DNA of 64,000 nt, from positions 21,447,352 to 21,511,351 of the forward strand of contig AP025075.1 of assembly GCA_036186865.1 (NCBI GenBank), given 5' to 3'. The notes beneath the pieces are model-generated. The model was not told where the DNA came from and did no database searches. It saw only the letters and a list, made by a program, of their open reading frames with translations. The translations under genes and the position numbers were made by a program. Positions 20,824-31,095 of the stretch are shown in pieces; position 1 is the stretch's first letter; every line of letters starts with the position of its first letter. This stretch comes from Eustoma russellianum (taxonomy: Eukaryota; Streptophyta; Magnoliopsida; Gentianales; Gentianaceae).

Positions 20824-22052
20824 GTAATAGAATAATCTTCTTCTTTGCTCCCCTTGTACATCTCGGCCATGAAGAGAAAAATTTGGAAGTTTTTGTTGTC
20901 TTGAAGAAGAAAGAGAATGGGATAAGAGGGAAGTGAGTTGAAATGATAATGAGAGAGAGAAAGGAGTATAATGGACTTCTGGATTGTAGGAAGGAAGAAG
21001 TAGAGAAAGTGAAATGAGTGGAGTGGGTGGAGAAAAGATGGAGGATTCGGTGAAATGGATGAAAGAGAAAATAAAATATAGAAGAAGTGTAAAAGGAGTT
21101 GAAAGTGTGTAGTGAAAAATAAATAGGTTTTGTCCTTTGGTGAATTCAGCTGAGGTGAGGAAATGGGGAAGAGGGTGCCGTTGAAAGTGAGAGGGAAGGG
21201 AAAAGAAGAAAAGTTGGATGGGTTTTTGTTGTATTAGGTGTAAAGTATGATGTGAGGTGTGAGTGTGTAAGAGAGGGTGTAAGAAAAAGAAAAGAAGATG
21301 CTGACTTGTGGGAGGGGTAGGGGGCCGACCTAGTGAAAAAAAGAGGGAAGGAGGTTTTCTTTTATTTGTCATGTAGGATAAGGTAGAAGAAAATGTGATA
21401 ATTGAGGTAAAAGTGTGTAGGGTTTTATTGTGTAGTGGAAAACAAAATGGAAGAAAACTTTTCTTGGCAATTGTATATAGGGGCATTCAAGTGGGTTCTT
21501 GGGTGGTAGAATGGGACAAAATGTCATCATTCAGTTTCTACAAATTTTATCTACTTGGTATTTTGTTGGGGATATTTTTATGTCTACCGACTTAGATTGT
21601 TACCGTTTAAATCATATTGTATGTTCGAACGTTCTTTATCTAATCGTATCGAGTCTTACTATATCCTTTAACTTATCGTTTGGATATTTTCCGAGTGTTT
21701 CTAACCCCGAGATATAATGCCAAGTCTTTATTAATCCTAAATAAAAATTTAAATTCTACCGAAATTTTATCGATATCGCATTTGTGTTTTATTTTTCATT
21801 ATCTTATTTTACTTCCTACTGACACCGAAAATACGGGTTGTAATAGAAGAACTGGAAATCACCTCTGAAATCCAGTAGGCAAAAACTCAAACCCTGAATA
21901 TAGTTGAGCTTTTGAAGATGAAAGGTAGAAATCTTAGAAATGAGAAAGGCATCAAAATTATCCAATTTCTACCTAAAGAAGTATAACTAAAGGCAATAAC
22001 CATTGAAGAGGTGAAACATATGTCCAAACATACAGTGTGGATGATTTTATAG
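20824..22052. other. right flank of the Tat element, no gene seen
   Basis: 20830-21500 is a long purine-rich (G/A) tract. It yields an apparent 231-residue minus-strand frame dominated by Ser, Leu, Phe, Pro and His, which I do not accept as a gene. GTTGTCTTG(A)AGAAGAAAGAGAA at about 20896-20918 resembles 8457-8477 on the other side of the Tat element, a local duplication about 140 bp apart before the insertion. 21500-21870 is AT-rich and may be an old LTR. Confidence 0.45.
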
Positions 22053-22067
22053 GAAACTTTATGACTT

Positions 22068-22240
22068 AAAAGGGCGCTTCTGGTGCACTATATTTCTGCT
22101 CTTGCGTAGGGTTTAGGAATGAACTGGATCGCTTTGCGATCTGATGTACGCAGCCTTATCCTACGCTTTGTATAAGAGACTGTGGATCTTAAGGCCATAA
22201 AACAGCAACCTTACCAGTTGCTCTAAAGCGCGGCCTCAAA
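22068..22240 (-). mobile_element. tRNA-derived SINE of the plant Au type, truncated
   Basis: On the minus strand it begins GAGGCCGCGCTTTAGAGCAACTGGTAAGG, which matches the tRNA-related head with box A of plant Au SINEs. It continues with CAGTCTCTTATACAAAGCG, then GGATAAGGCTGCGTACATCAGA, and ends with TAGTGCACCAGAAGCGCCCTTTT, the typical Au tail. The box B region (GGTTCGAGCC part) is missing, so it cannot be transcribed normally. Flanks GAAACTTTATGACTT (22053-22067) and GAAATCTTATGAATT (22241-22255) agree at 12 of 15 positions and look like the target duplication. Confidence 0.8.
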
Positions 22241-22255
22241 GAAATCTTATGAATT

Positions 22256-23220
22256 ATGAGATGATATTAAAGGAATGATAAGTCCCGAACAAACTACTTT
22301 TTTGAATTGACCTCAGAGTTCATTCTTTCTTTTTCTTTGTTGGTGCGCCTAAAGCATTATGTGGTAACTTATGTTAATTCAATTACATTAAAGAAAATAC
22401 TGATTGAACAAAACTTTTGAAAATTTTCTCATAACCCATCTACATAATCATTCGACTTCTCTCTCATACTCTTACGTCATACAAATAAATTAATATAATG
22501 CCAACAAATGACCATCATTTTTATGAGTTGGTGAAAATATAATTTTAAAATGAAACAATACAAAAGAATAAGAGGTGCTTAAAATTCTGAATGAACATGA
22601 TAGTTCTAAGTCACTCAAGTTACTAGTTAAGGGATTCAGCCAGAAAAATGGAATTGAGCTTGTGATACTTTCTTATGTTGAGAGATGTCGTCAATTCGAG
22701 TAGCAGCCATTCTTGAATTGGAGCTTCGGCTAACCTGCCGAGTTGACCTGAGACACATGCTTCACATAGACGACATCTGAGTCTAAAGTGACGGCCAACT
22801 GAGGCGGCTAGCTTTGGACTGATCTTACTGATGCTAAACTGAGATTATAATCGTCGCTGGGGCACACCTGACATGCCGAGGTGACTGACTTTTGTTCGGA
22901 TTTGTTGACGCTTACCCGAGGAGACGACATGTTTCTCTTGGGTCGGGTTAAGCCTGCTTGTGTATTCGGACCTTAGTAGATTAGGTGGACGCTGAGCAAC
23001 TGTAGAGTTACATATCGTCAATTGTGATAAACTGAGCCAGATACACTTGTCGTTTTTCAAAAAAACAGTTTTGTCTTCATCAAGAATTATCCTCCAAATT
23101 GACTAGAATGATAATACTGCAAAGCAAGTGCACAAGGAACATTACGCGTGAGATACCTAAAGATGGCACATGTGCAATTTTCTGTTTCCCGATTATTCCC
23201 CATAATAACTTGATGTGCAG
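22256..23220. other. intergenic; GC-richer patch resembling a Tat-type LTR relic
   Basis: 22256-22650 shows nothing recognisable. 22680-23050 is GC-richer, with repeated words CTGCCGAGTTGACCTGA, TGCCGAGGTGACTGAC and GGTCGGGTT that resemble the style of the LTR at 24864-25831 (GGCCGAGATTGACTAG, GGTCGGGTCAAA). I read it as a possible old LTR piece. No ends were found. Confidence 0.35.
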
Positions 23221-23229
23221 CAACACTCA

Positions 23230-23238
23230 TATATAAAT
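23230..23238 (+). promoter_or_regulatory. TATA box of the defensin gene
   Basis: TATATAAAT lies about 83 bp upstream of the defensin ATG, a normal distance for a short plant leader. A palindromic CACATGTG (G-box/E-box-like) lies at about 23167-23174, about 55 bp further upstream. Both are placed as expected for an RNA polymerase II promoter, but function is inferred. Confidence 0.6.
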
Positions 23239-23314
23239 TGGCTCACTATTTACAAATCTTCGTCACAACTTCAACTTTCTTTATTTAACACTGCTTCTTA
23301 ATTTGTATAGCAAT

Positions 23315-24560
23315 ATGGGGAGCACTATCAACAGCTTCACCAAAGGTTTTCTCTTTGTCCTCATTCTCCTGTGCTTCTTAGGCAATGGTAAATTACTCTT
23401 TCTGGTGCTCCCAAGTCTACGCTTATTTGGCTTTATATATTTATTTATTTTGTTGGACTCTCCTCTTTATAGGATCTTAATAACTAATTTTTGATACTGT
23501 ATAGCATAAATAATGTCCTGCATGTGCTTTTTTCCCCTCCTCATTTTAGTATGTGATTCTGATTTAAGAATTTTTCCATAGTTTTTCGTGCATTTCAACA
23601 ATATTTCAAATAATTTTCTTTTTGAACACAACGTTCTTAGAGAAGCGATTTAAACTCTTTTACACTGGATTGACATGTTTCCATTTCCAATAGAGTCAAT
23701 GACACATTCTTTCTTCACTTTAGAATATGATGAAATAAAATAAAATGACTAACTAAATCGGATGCGCTTCTTATATTGTGAAGTAACAGTTGATCGACAC
23801 AGCTTGGCGCAATTTTCATTACGGATCATCGGAAAACGACATCTGTGTGTTTCTAACACATGAGTGTAGTTGTGTAGATCTGACTCCATACCCCCGCCAT
23901 AGTGGATTGACCATCAAATTTAAGAAGTGTCGAACAAATTAAATAGTGCAGCTAGCTGTATGGATCGTTAGAATTCAAACAAATTTACATAATCAAATTA
24001 ATATTTGCATAAGTAATGTGCTTTCTTACATAATCAAATTAATCTTTCAATTAAAAAGAAGTCCCACAAACTTACAGCTTTTATTTGTTGTCTACATTTT
24101 CCCGACGACCTTGTCAGCAGACTGCTCCATTTATAATAACTGGATCCACCCTCTAAAGCAAACAAATCTATCAATTTTATCTCTTCCACTCTTGGCAGCA
24201 TCTGTTCTACGGGAAATATTTGTCCTAGAGTATTCACTTCTTCTTTTATACGTGTTACTTTTTATTCATATGAGCGAGATGTTTGTGCTAATACTAATAA
24301 ACTGACTTGTTCAAGAGTGATTTTATTTTATTTTCGTTTGAATATTCGATGGTAAAATGTAAAATAATAATGTTATTGCGGTTCAAATTAATGTAGGTCC
24401 AATGGTGACAGAAGCTAGGACATGTGAGTCCAAGAGCTTCCTTTTTAAGGGTCCGTGTTTTAGTGACACAAACTGTGCAAATATATGTAATAAAGAAGGG
24501 TTTACGAGTGGCCATTGCAAGGGATTTCGTCGGCGATGTTTTTGCACCAAGAATTGTTGA
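23315..24560 (+). CDS. plant defensin (gamma-thionin family), two exons
   Basis: Exon 1 (23315-23387) encodes a signal peptide starting MGSTINSFTKG, with a hydrophobic FLFVLILLCFLG core. Exon 2 (24397-24560) encodes the propeptide end GPMVTEA and the mature peptide starting RTCESKS. The join is a phase-1 GT-AG intron (donor G|GTAAATT, acceptor TTAATGTAG|GT). The total is 78 residues with a mature part of about 47. Eight Cys are spaced 10, 5, 3, 9, 6, 1, 3, exactly the plant defensin CS-alpha-beta pattern, with the conserved Gly-X-Cys (GHC) in the gamma-core and a basic FRRRCFC end. Such peptides are secreted to the apoplast and act mainly against fungi. No stop or frame defect is seen. The mature frame differs from the longest local ORF (24424-24645), which is a shadow. 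Confidence 0.9.
23388..24396 (+). other. defensin intron (1009 bp)
   Basis: It starts GTAAATTACTC and ends TTCAAATTAATGTAG, is AT-rich throughout and sits in the signal peptide like other defensin introns. It is long for this family, where introns of a few hundred bases or less are common. The stretch at about 23785-23935 is less AT-rich (CGACACAGCTTGGCGC, CCATACCCCCGCC) and could be a small old insertion. No ends were found. Confidence 0.8.
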
Positions 24561-24858
24561 AGATCATCAAACCAAGAACGTTGATTTATTCTCTTTGATG
24601 GGTTGGGTTATTAGTTTTTTGATTTATGTTTATAAAATAAATTGATAAGATTAAAAGGAATGAGAATAAGGGGATTTGAAGATCACAAATTTGGGAAGGG
24701 CTATCTTGTTCTGTCTTATTCTTTACCTATTTGCAATCTTGTAATTTACATTGTATTGAACAATAAATTGTTTTTTCTTATCTCCTTTTGTCTAGAGATA
24801 TTCTTACAGCATACATTACTATTTTATAAAACCAGTGGTGTCGCATAAGATGCAAAAC
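24561..24858 (+). other. defensin 3' flank with poly(A) signals
   Basis: AATAAA occurs at 24636-24641 and again at 24762-24767, 76 and 202 bp after the stop codon, in T-rich surroundings. Either could serve as the poly(A) signal. The flank ends at the duplication ATCAC before the rearranged Tat insertion, which therefore lies only about 300 bp downstream of the gene. Confidence 0.55.
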
Positions 24859-24863
24859 ATCAC

Positions 24864-25831
24864 TTATAAATCTGGAACTTCACCAAGGGTCAGAGATGAT
24901 CCGGATTGAACATGATGGGCTCTTAATGACTTGCACCATTGAAATCCTTCTCAGATGACCTGCACAGGGAACCAATGTCAGAGGTCCCGGAGTTATGACC
25001 CCGGGTTAAACCCTCCGACGCTCAAGTCAGTTTGGGCCATTCTCACTGAAATATGTATATGTTTTAAGAGTTGAGATGATCTCACAGTTTTTGGTCTAGA
25101 GATTTCTATGTATTTGCTCTTGGAGAAGAAAGGTTTCGAATCCCCCCTTTCCGTGCCCCCTCTCTGGCTTTTATCTCTTCCGTTGTTCAAGATCTCTGCC
25201 AGTTGATGGGACGGTAACGTGTGTCAGGAGGACTACTTTATCTGTTGTAAATGTACTGTATGACAAGACAGATGCCTGCGAATGTGGCTGCGTCAGTGGT
25301 TGAACCTATGACACGTAGGGCGGCCAGCAATAATGATTCTGTACTTGGTCAAGCGATGCTTGACACCTGGAAAGCACTTGCAGAATTGTCTTGGTGGGTC
25401 CCAGACGTCAGTTGACTTGCCTGAACCTAGCCTAGCTAACGAATCCGAGGTTAAGGTTTGAAGCAAACAAAGTGCTGAGGCCGAGACAGCTTTGATGCCG
25501 AGCAGAACTTGATTACTTGTGATGTTATACTGATTAACTAACACATTTCTGAGCCGTAGTTCAATTAGAATTCAACTAGAAATATGGCCGAGATGAGCTA
25601 CCCTCTGTGGTCGGGTCAAAAGTAACTAAATCTGCCAAGCCATGCTGACTAAGGAAAACTTAGATTTGCCTTAGTCATTTTAGATGATTTTCCAGAACGT
25701 TGCTGATGAAGGCCGAGGCTAATACCTTCTGGCCGAGATTGACTAGTCAAGTAGCTAAACCTAAACTACGTTGACTGTTTGACTAACTGAAAATTGTTGT
25801 CTTATCTGAGCAGGTAGATTTTGTCTCATCA
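24864..25831 (-). repeat. LTR of a Tat-related element
   Basis: Its beginning (CTTCACCAAGGGTCAGAGAT) and its CCCTCCGACGCTCAAGTCAG block at about 25009-25028 match the 860-bp Tat LTRs. It ends CTCATCA at 25831, directly followed by CTTTGCCCCCAG, the polypurine tract in reverse. The remainder has diverged. Length is 968 bp. Confidence 0.8.
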
Positions 25832-26066
25832 CTTTGCCCCCAGATTAGTCTGGTCGAGCTGAGTAGGAAGGGCAGGCTAATCGATTCAGAGCTTTTAATG
25901 CGCTGTCCTGTCAAGTAGTGACATGTCTGCCTCTGGTTGGGCTGTACTACACAATTACTGTTTGCGTAAACTGCGAAGCATCAGTTACACACCTTTTCAT
26001 ATCCGACGGTTGAAGGTATCGAGGATGAAACCCTCGAGGTGCCTGTTGGGATGGCTGATTAGAGGC

Positions 26067-26074
26067 TATAAATA
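26067..26074 (+). promoter_or_regulatory. TATA box of the antisense gene in the second Tat relative
   Basis: TATAAATA lies 179 bp upstream of the ATG at 26246, the same spacing as 9636 to 9815 in the full-length element, with a similar pyrimidine-rich leader and a CTGTAAG motif about 20-25 bp before the ATG in both. Confidence 0.7.
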
Positions 26075-26245
26075 GAGACTGCGAAGTAACAATTCATTTC
26101 TTCCTTCTGCTTTCGTCTTCATCCTTTTCCCTCTGGCTTTCTTTTCTTCTCCGGTGATCCTTATCTCCAGTGCTTTCTGTTTCCTTCGGCTGTCTCTTTG
26201 CTTTTCTCTGCCCAATCTTCACTGTAAGTCTTCTCTTCTTCTACA

Positions 26246-26490
26246 ATGTCTTCTAGATCTCATGATTCTCAGAACATCTCTGAAGGTACATCTTACACTG
26301 CCCGCGATGGAGAAAACCCTAATTCTCCATCTTCGTCATGTAGGACAGTCTTCACTGATGACCGTCCACTAGTAAGATTGCACAGAGCCTCTGGTGGTGC
26401 CGCTGGACCTAGGCATGCTGCTCAGTCCGGCAGGGCCATCACCGTAGTGGATTCTTCGCCAGAGCGACCAGACTTTTGTAAAACTCTGAA
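26246..26490 (+). pseudogene. start of the antisense Tat ORF, truncated
   Basis: The ATG opens a Ser/Arg-rich frame (MSSRSHDSQNISEG) in the same relative place as the antisense gene of the full-length Tat element, after the same promoter layout. The coding sequence is cut at about 26478-26490, where gag leader sequence of the opposite element strand begins, so only the first roughly 75 residues remain. The Transposase_28-type domain is missing. Confidence 0.6.
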
Positions 26491-26507
26491 ACAGCCAACA
26501 GCCTACC

Positions 26508-27650
26508 ATGGTTAGAGGAAGACGTGAAGGGCTGGGGGAGTCCTCCAACCTGCCACGACGAATGGTTACTCGCTCAGGTGTCCCAGAACAGGATTCTCAG
26601 GATCCTGAGCAACATTATCCAACTCCAGAAGTATCAGTGGAGGAACGAGATAAGGCAATGAATTATGTCGCTGAAAATCTGAAAGTATTTTAGGCTGTAG
26701 TGGAACAGCTCAAGGGAAAGCAAAAGGAAGTTAAGGATATGGATGAGGATCCCCCTCTTCATCCTAAGGAGCTATCACAACACCAATCCTCCAGACCCCC
26801 TAAAGGTTTCATGGCGAATGCTAGGAGACGCAGTTTTAAGGCCCCAACAGTGGAGTCGGAGTCTATGGCCAGACAGCGTCTGAGCGTAAGATCTTGATCA
26901 CTTAATAGGATCCAAAAAGAAGAGGAAGTTTACCGCAGGCTAAGAACTTACTATGAGGAGCATAGGCAAGAATATGTGCAAGCGGTCCAGGAAAGTCTTT
27001 TTTCCTGAGATATTGCAGAATACTTGGCACCAGATAGTTTCAAGGTGCCCAAGATGGACACCTATGATGGGACGACGGACCCAACTGATCATCTATTTCA
27101 GTATCAGACTGCTATGAGTCTGAAAAATGTTCCAGATCCACTACGGTACAAAGCATTCCCAATGTATTTGAGGGGAAAGGCTAGAAGATGGTTCCAAGAG
27201 CTCCCGTCAAAGTCAGTAGGATCTTTTAAACAACTGGCGCAGAAGTTTAAATCCCACTTCGTTTCAAGTACTCCCTTTGTAAAGAACTCTTCACATTTGA
27301 TGACCTTGAGGCAAGGTCCAGATGAGTCTGTGCTGAAATACATGCAACGTTTCTCAGATGAGTCACTGCAGGTCAGTGACAGAAATGAGGGCGTCAAAGC
27401 AGCTACTTTTATTAATGGGCTCCGAGCTGGGCACCTCTTCTCTCAGCTAGCTGAGGAGGGTCCCACAACTTTAAGAGAGTGCTTGGAGAAGGCCCATCAG
27501 TTTGCCCGATGTGAAGAGGAAAACAGATTAAAAAAGGAGGTCGAGCAGGGATCTCGACAAGAGGGTCGATCTAGTTACAAAAAAGAAGATCGGCGCAATG
27601 ACAAAGAACGTGAATGGTGCAGTGCGTTTGAACGCTTGGGGGACCAAGTT
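26508..27650 (+). pseudogene. gag of a Tat-related element
   Basis: The ATG at 26508 begins VRGRREGLGESSNLPRRM, which is colinear with the Tat gag at 19881. The Retrotrans_gag core (DSFKVPKMDTYDGTTDPTDH, LRGKARRWFQELP, LKYMQRFSDESLQV) is readable from 27024 onward. Stops at 26691-26693 (TAG), 26895-26897 (TGA) and 27006-27008 (TGA) break the N-terminal half. At about 27645 the frame leaves gag and enters LTR sequence, so the nucleocapsid end, protease and pol are deleted. Confidence 0.85.
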
Positions 27651-27965
27651 CAACTTTCAAATTATTCTTCTCTAAGGAAAGCTCCATATTCTCCAATCTT
27701 CTAACTCCAAGTGAGAGATCTCCATAACAACATCTCAGCCGAGACCCAAAACAGATATATTCATAGTAAGAACTTCTGACATGTCTATTCTAAACCTTTA
27801 TTCCAGCATAAAACGCATATAGAAATACCCATAACTGACTTGAGCGTCGGAGGCCTCTAACGTTTCTCTTCCTTCTCAGTTTCCATTGACGGACTTAAAT
27901 GGAGAGTTAACGACATACTACAAGGATCACCTCTGATTTATCCGGTGAGGATCTCGGCTTCATCA
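27650..27965 (+). repeat. partial Tat-type LTR (3' part) after gag
   Basis: CTGACTTGAGCGTCGGAGGC at about 27836-27855 is the reverse complement of the conserved block in the Tat LTRs, and the end ATCTCGGCTTCATCA is the reverse complement of the Tat LTR start. It is in gag sense, as a 3' LTR should be, but only about a third of an LTR is present and its body differs clearly from 24864-25831. Confidence 0.7.
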
Positions 27966-27970
27966 ATCAC

Positions 27971-30026
27971 AAAAAATAAGAGAAGTCTATTTGCTTTAAA
28001 AAAATATATCATTGAATAAAGGGTCTTTTTCTTTATAGAAACGTTCATGATTGACTAAGTATATATGTCGTAATATAAAAGCGTCGTAAGGTAACTGCAT
28101 ATTTCAATGTCTCAATGCAAACAACATGCTATCTTTACTTCATCTATTTTGTTGTGCAACATAAACAAAGAAATTGCAAAAAAAAAGTAAATATCTGAGA
28201 TAAGGTTTACATGGTATGAGAATGTGCCCACGATCGAAGGAAAAATGGCACAAAATTCAAAGTTCAGAATATGAAGAAAGAGTAAACTTGAATTCAGAGT
28301 ATGGTCGAAACTGATTCAATACAAGTTTCACTAAGTCTTCAATCAATCTTCTTACATGTTTATATATAAATTTAGAGTAATTTCTGAATCACTTTCTAAG
28401 ACACTTTCAAGTGCTTTTGCCAACAATCTCCCACATAATCCAACATTTACATAAGAACATCCGTGAATAATTATAAACAAACCTCTCTTGTATTACACGA
28501 GGACAATGACAAATAATTGACGATGACTCACGGCTTGAATACTCACTTAGTATAAATGAAAGTATATAAGAAAAAATAAAATGACATAGATGCCTTGAAT
28601 CATATTTCACTACTGTTTATATGGACAAACAAAAGACATATCATTGTCTACTTCATAAAAGTTTGCGATTTAGTGCAAATTCGGGCATACACACAGTCTC
28701 AGGTTTTCATAAGTGCTCTAATGAGTTATTTCAAACTCTCACAGGAAGCGACACCACCTCCACACTTATATAAGTGAAATGCGCCAAGTGCGTACTGCTC
28801 GTCTCACCATAAACATGCTATGAAATTCATTAAAAGATTCTTAAAATCTAACCTTCATAAACTTGCACCAAACAACTTCTTACACTAACGGCATATGGAG
28901 GGACAAGTTTGATACTATTTATCAGAACTCCTCTATGATAAGTTTTACCACGTTGAACATCGTTTGAAGGATCTCTACAAATAGTAGGTTGGGTTGCCAT
29001 CATAGAAAGCTCACATCAAATTGGATAATCTCATCCTCTCGATGTCACAAGAACTAATGTATACTTAGTTCTTAACGGAGCACTCTCATTGACCTCACAC
29101 TGTTTATGATTTATTCCAAATAAATTTTACCGAATAACTCTTATAGGCATCATATTGTCTATGATTTACACCAAAAAACTCATGAGCATTACCAATTTTG
29201 TATCAATCATCAAGTGCATCAATTGCTAGGACCTTCTAAAATGGTTGCCTTTCTGTGATTCCCGTCAATGAATCACTTAACAAAACAATATCGCACTAGC
29301 CCATAAAGTCTAATTATACACTATCATGGAACATTGAATTTTTTTTATCAACAAAACCATCAAACTCAAGTAGTACAAAACGTTTCCACGGACCAACTCC
29401 TCAAATAAATATAATCAACCTTCATCATAAACACCTTTATCATGGAGTTAGTTTTGCCAACAAATTTCAACCAAACAAAACGAAATTTAATTTCATATAC
29501 ATCACAACAGCCTATCATACTCATAAGCATGAAACAACAAAACAACCAATTAGAACAATAAGTTAACAACCATTTTAATATTAATCTAACTTTACTTCAA
29601 CCATCCAAAAACATATAAAAGCTATTCACATGTCATGGGACAAAACTCCCACATTCTTTCACAATTTCATGTTAACATTAACCATAAAACAACATTCCTT
29701 TAACAAAATGGATAGTACAAACCATATAACATTAATTTAGTCAACATGTAATCAACAATAAGCTATGATATTATTAAACTCAAAAGGCTTTGAATAACGA
29801 ACATGGACTTAACTCTCTATGTCATTTTAGAGTAAACTCCAACACCTTTCTTATGATCATAGATTCATAAAAAACAACATTTTCATCTTCCAATCATACC
29901 ATAGATTCAATAAAATCATATCTCATCATCAATCTTATATTTATTTTAGTGTTCTTTAGAAAAATGACTTTTATTATTTTCAAAGTAAGTTTAAAAATAG
30001 AAGCACTAAACTTACGTACCCATTTA
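27971..30026. other. AT-rich intergenic, with a possible decayed copia 3' end
   Basis: No coding sequence is recognisable. At 28421-28436, CAACAATCTCCCACAT is the reverse complement of GTGGGAGATTGTTG, the standard join of polypurine tract and LTR start in Tork-type copia elements. A decayed minus-strand element could therefore have its LTR at about 28430 and below, but I cannot find the other end or RNase H. The rest is plain AT-rich sequence. Confidence 0.4.
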
Positions 30027-30031
30027 TATGT

Positions 30032-31095
30032 GTTAAGTTATAAATTGTTTTGATGATGAAAAGATATTTTAAATAAGTTAAATTTATGCTTGAGACTTGA
30101 TGCAAGATGAAAAAATTATACTATGTCAAAAATGGTTGAGATTGAAACTCACTCACCAACATCGATCTCTCAGGCTAGGGACATCGATCAATCGATGTAC
30201 TTCAGCCTCTGGCTTCGATCGATCGATGTCAGACAGAAACTTTTCTGTCCACCATCGATCTCTCAACCTAGGGACATCGATCGATCGATGTCACTTTAGT
30301 CTCTTCTCTGGGAGACTCCGATCGATCGATGTCAGGCAAAATACTTTCTGTCCAACATCGATCTCTCAGTCCAGGAGACATCGATCGATCGAAGTGACGT
30401 CAGTTCTTTCCGAGGAGGACTTCGATCGATTGATGTCAGCAGTTTCCAAAACTGCAAAGTTTTTGGAGGACATCGATCTCTCACCCCAGGCACTTCAATT
30501 GATCGATGTCCCCCAGAATTCAACATTTTCTGAACGTTGGAACAAAATCCAGGGGAGATTCATGGTATTTTGTCTATCCAATCTTGCTCAAATTTCTTGT
30601 AGACTTTAACCCAACATATTACATGCTTTCTTGACTATTTTATCCATGTCTAAGCAATCCTATGTTGGCTATTAAGGATCAAATCACTACATAGGATGGC
30701 TCAAGACTATTTGGACATTATATTGACATTGGGATACCTTGTGAAGGCTTGGTGGAGCTTCAAAAACGTGGTGAACTTCACCTATAAAAGGAAAAGGCTT
30801 GGATGAGGCAAACATACACTTTCACCATCATCTAGCTTTATTATTCATTGTTGTATAGTTCTCTCACATTTATATATTGAGAGATCGAGAGTCTAGCACA
30901 AGAGGATCCATAAATAATTGATCTCTTGCTTGTGCTTAGACTTGTGAGAAGGTCTGAACCTTACTACTTTCTTCAACCCACCGTGAGAAAGTTCTTGAGG
31001 GAACTTTGTTGAAGTTGTCAGGTAGAAGAAGTTGTTCTTGCTAAAGCTGTAGTTGTTGTAGTTGCACAAGTGTATTTTGTGCAAGAAGTTGATGT
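30032..31095 (+). repeat. family M LTR, plus orientation, 3'-truncated
   Basis: It starts TGTTAAGTTATAAATTG. From 30160 to about 30510 it carries four roughly 100-bp repeats, each with CATCGATCTCTCA and one or two ATCGATCGATG palindromes. A TATA box TATAAAAG lies at 30783-30790. The transcribed part (TTGATCTCTTGCTTGTGCTTAG) matches the other family M LTRs and stops at about 31095, where the minus-strand ORF region begins. The complete family M LTR (51128-63854, interrupted) is about 1.25 kb. Confidence 0.85.

Larger units (their letters stand above)
24864..27965. mobile_element. rearranged Tat-related insertion with outward-facing LTR ends
   Basis: The left part (24864-26490) is an LTR plus polypurine tract plus start of an antisense gene, in the same orientation as the left end of the Tat element. 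The right part (26478-27965) is gag on the plus strand joined to about 315 bp of an LTR in gag sense. So both outer tips are the same (U5) end of an LTR, pointing outward. ATCAC flanks both tips (24859-24863 and 27966-27970). The two LTR pieces are only moderately similar, so the element may be a composite of two subfamilies and the matching flanks could be chance. Confidence 0.6.

Noticed and set aside
20791..21486. 231-residue minus-strand frame right of the Tat element
   Set aside because: It is rich in Ser, Leu, Phe, Pro and His because it is the complement of a long purine-rich tract, it runs across the target duplication into the LTR, and it has no domain pattern.
23946..24305. 119-residue frame inside the defensin intron
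   Set aside because: It is AT-rich with a Leu/Ile-rich product without pattern and lies fully between the splice sites.
24424..24645. 73-residue frame over defensin exon 2
   Set aside because: It is in another frame than the eight-Cys defensin sequence, which has the correct splice phase and family spacing.
30097..30609. 170-residue frame with repeated Arg/Ser/Ile/Asp words in the family M LTR
   Set aside because: The period and content derive from the ATCGATCGAT palindromes in U3. No start context or family pattern.
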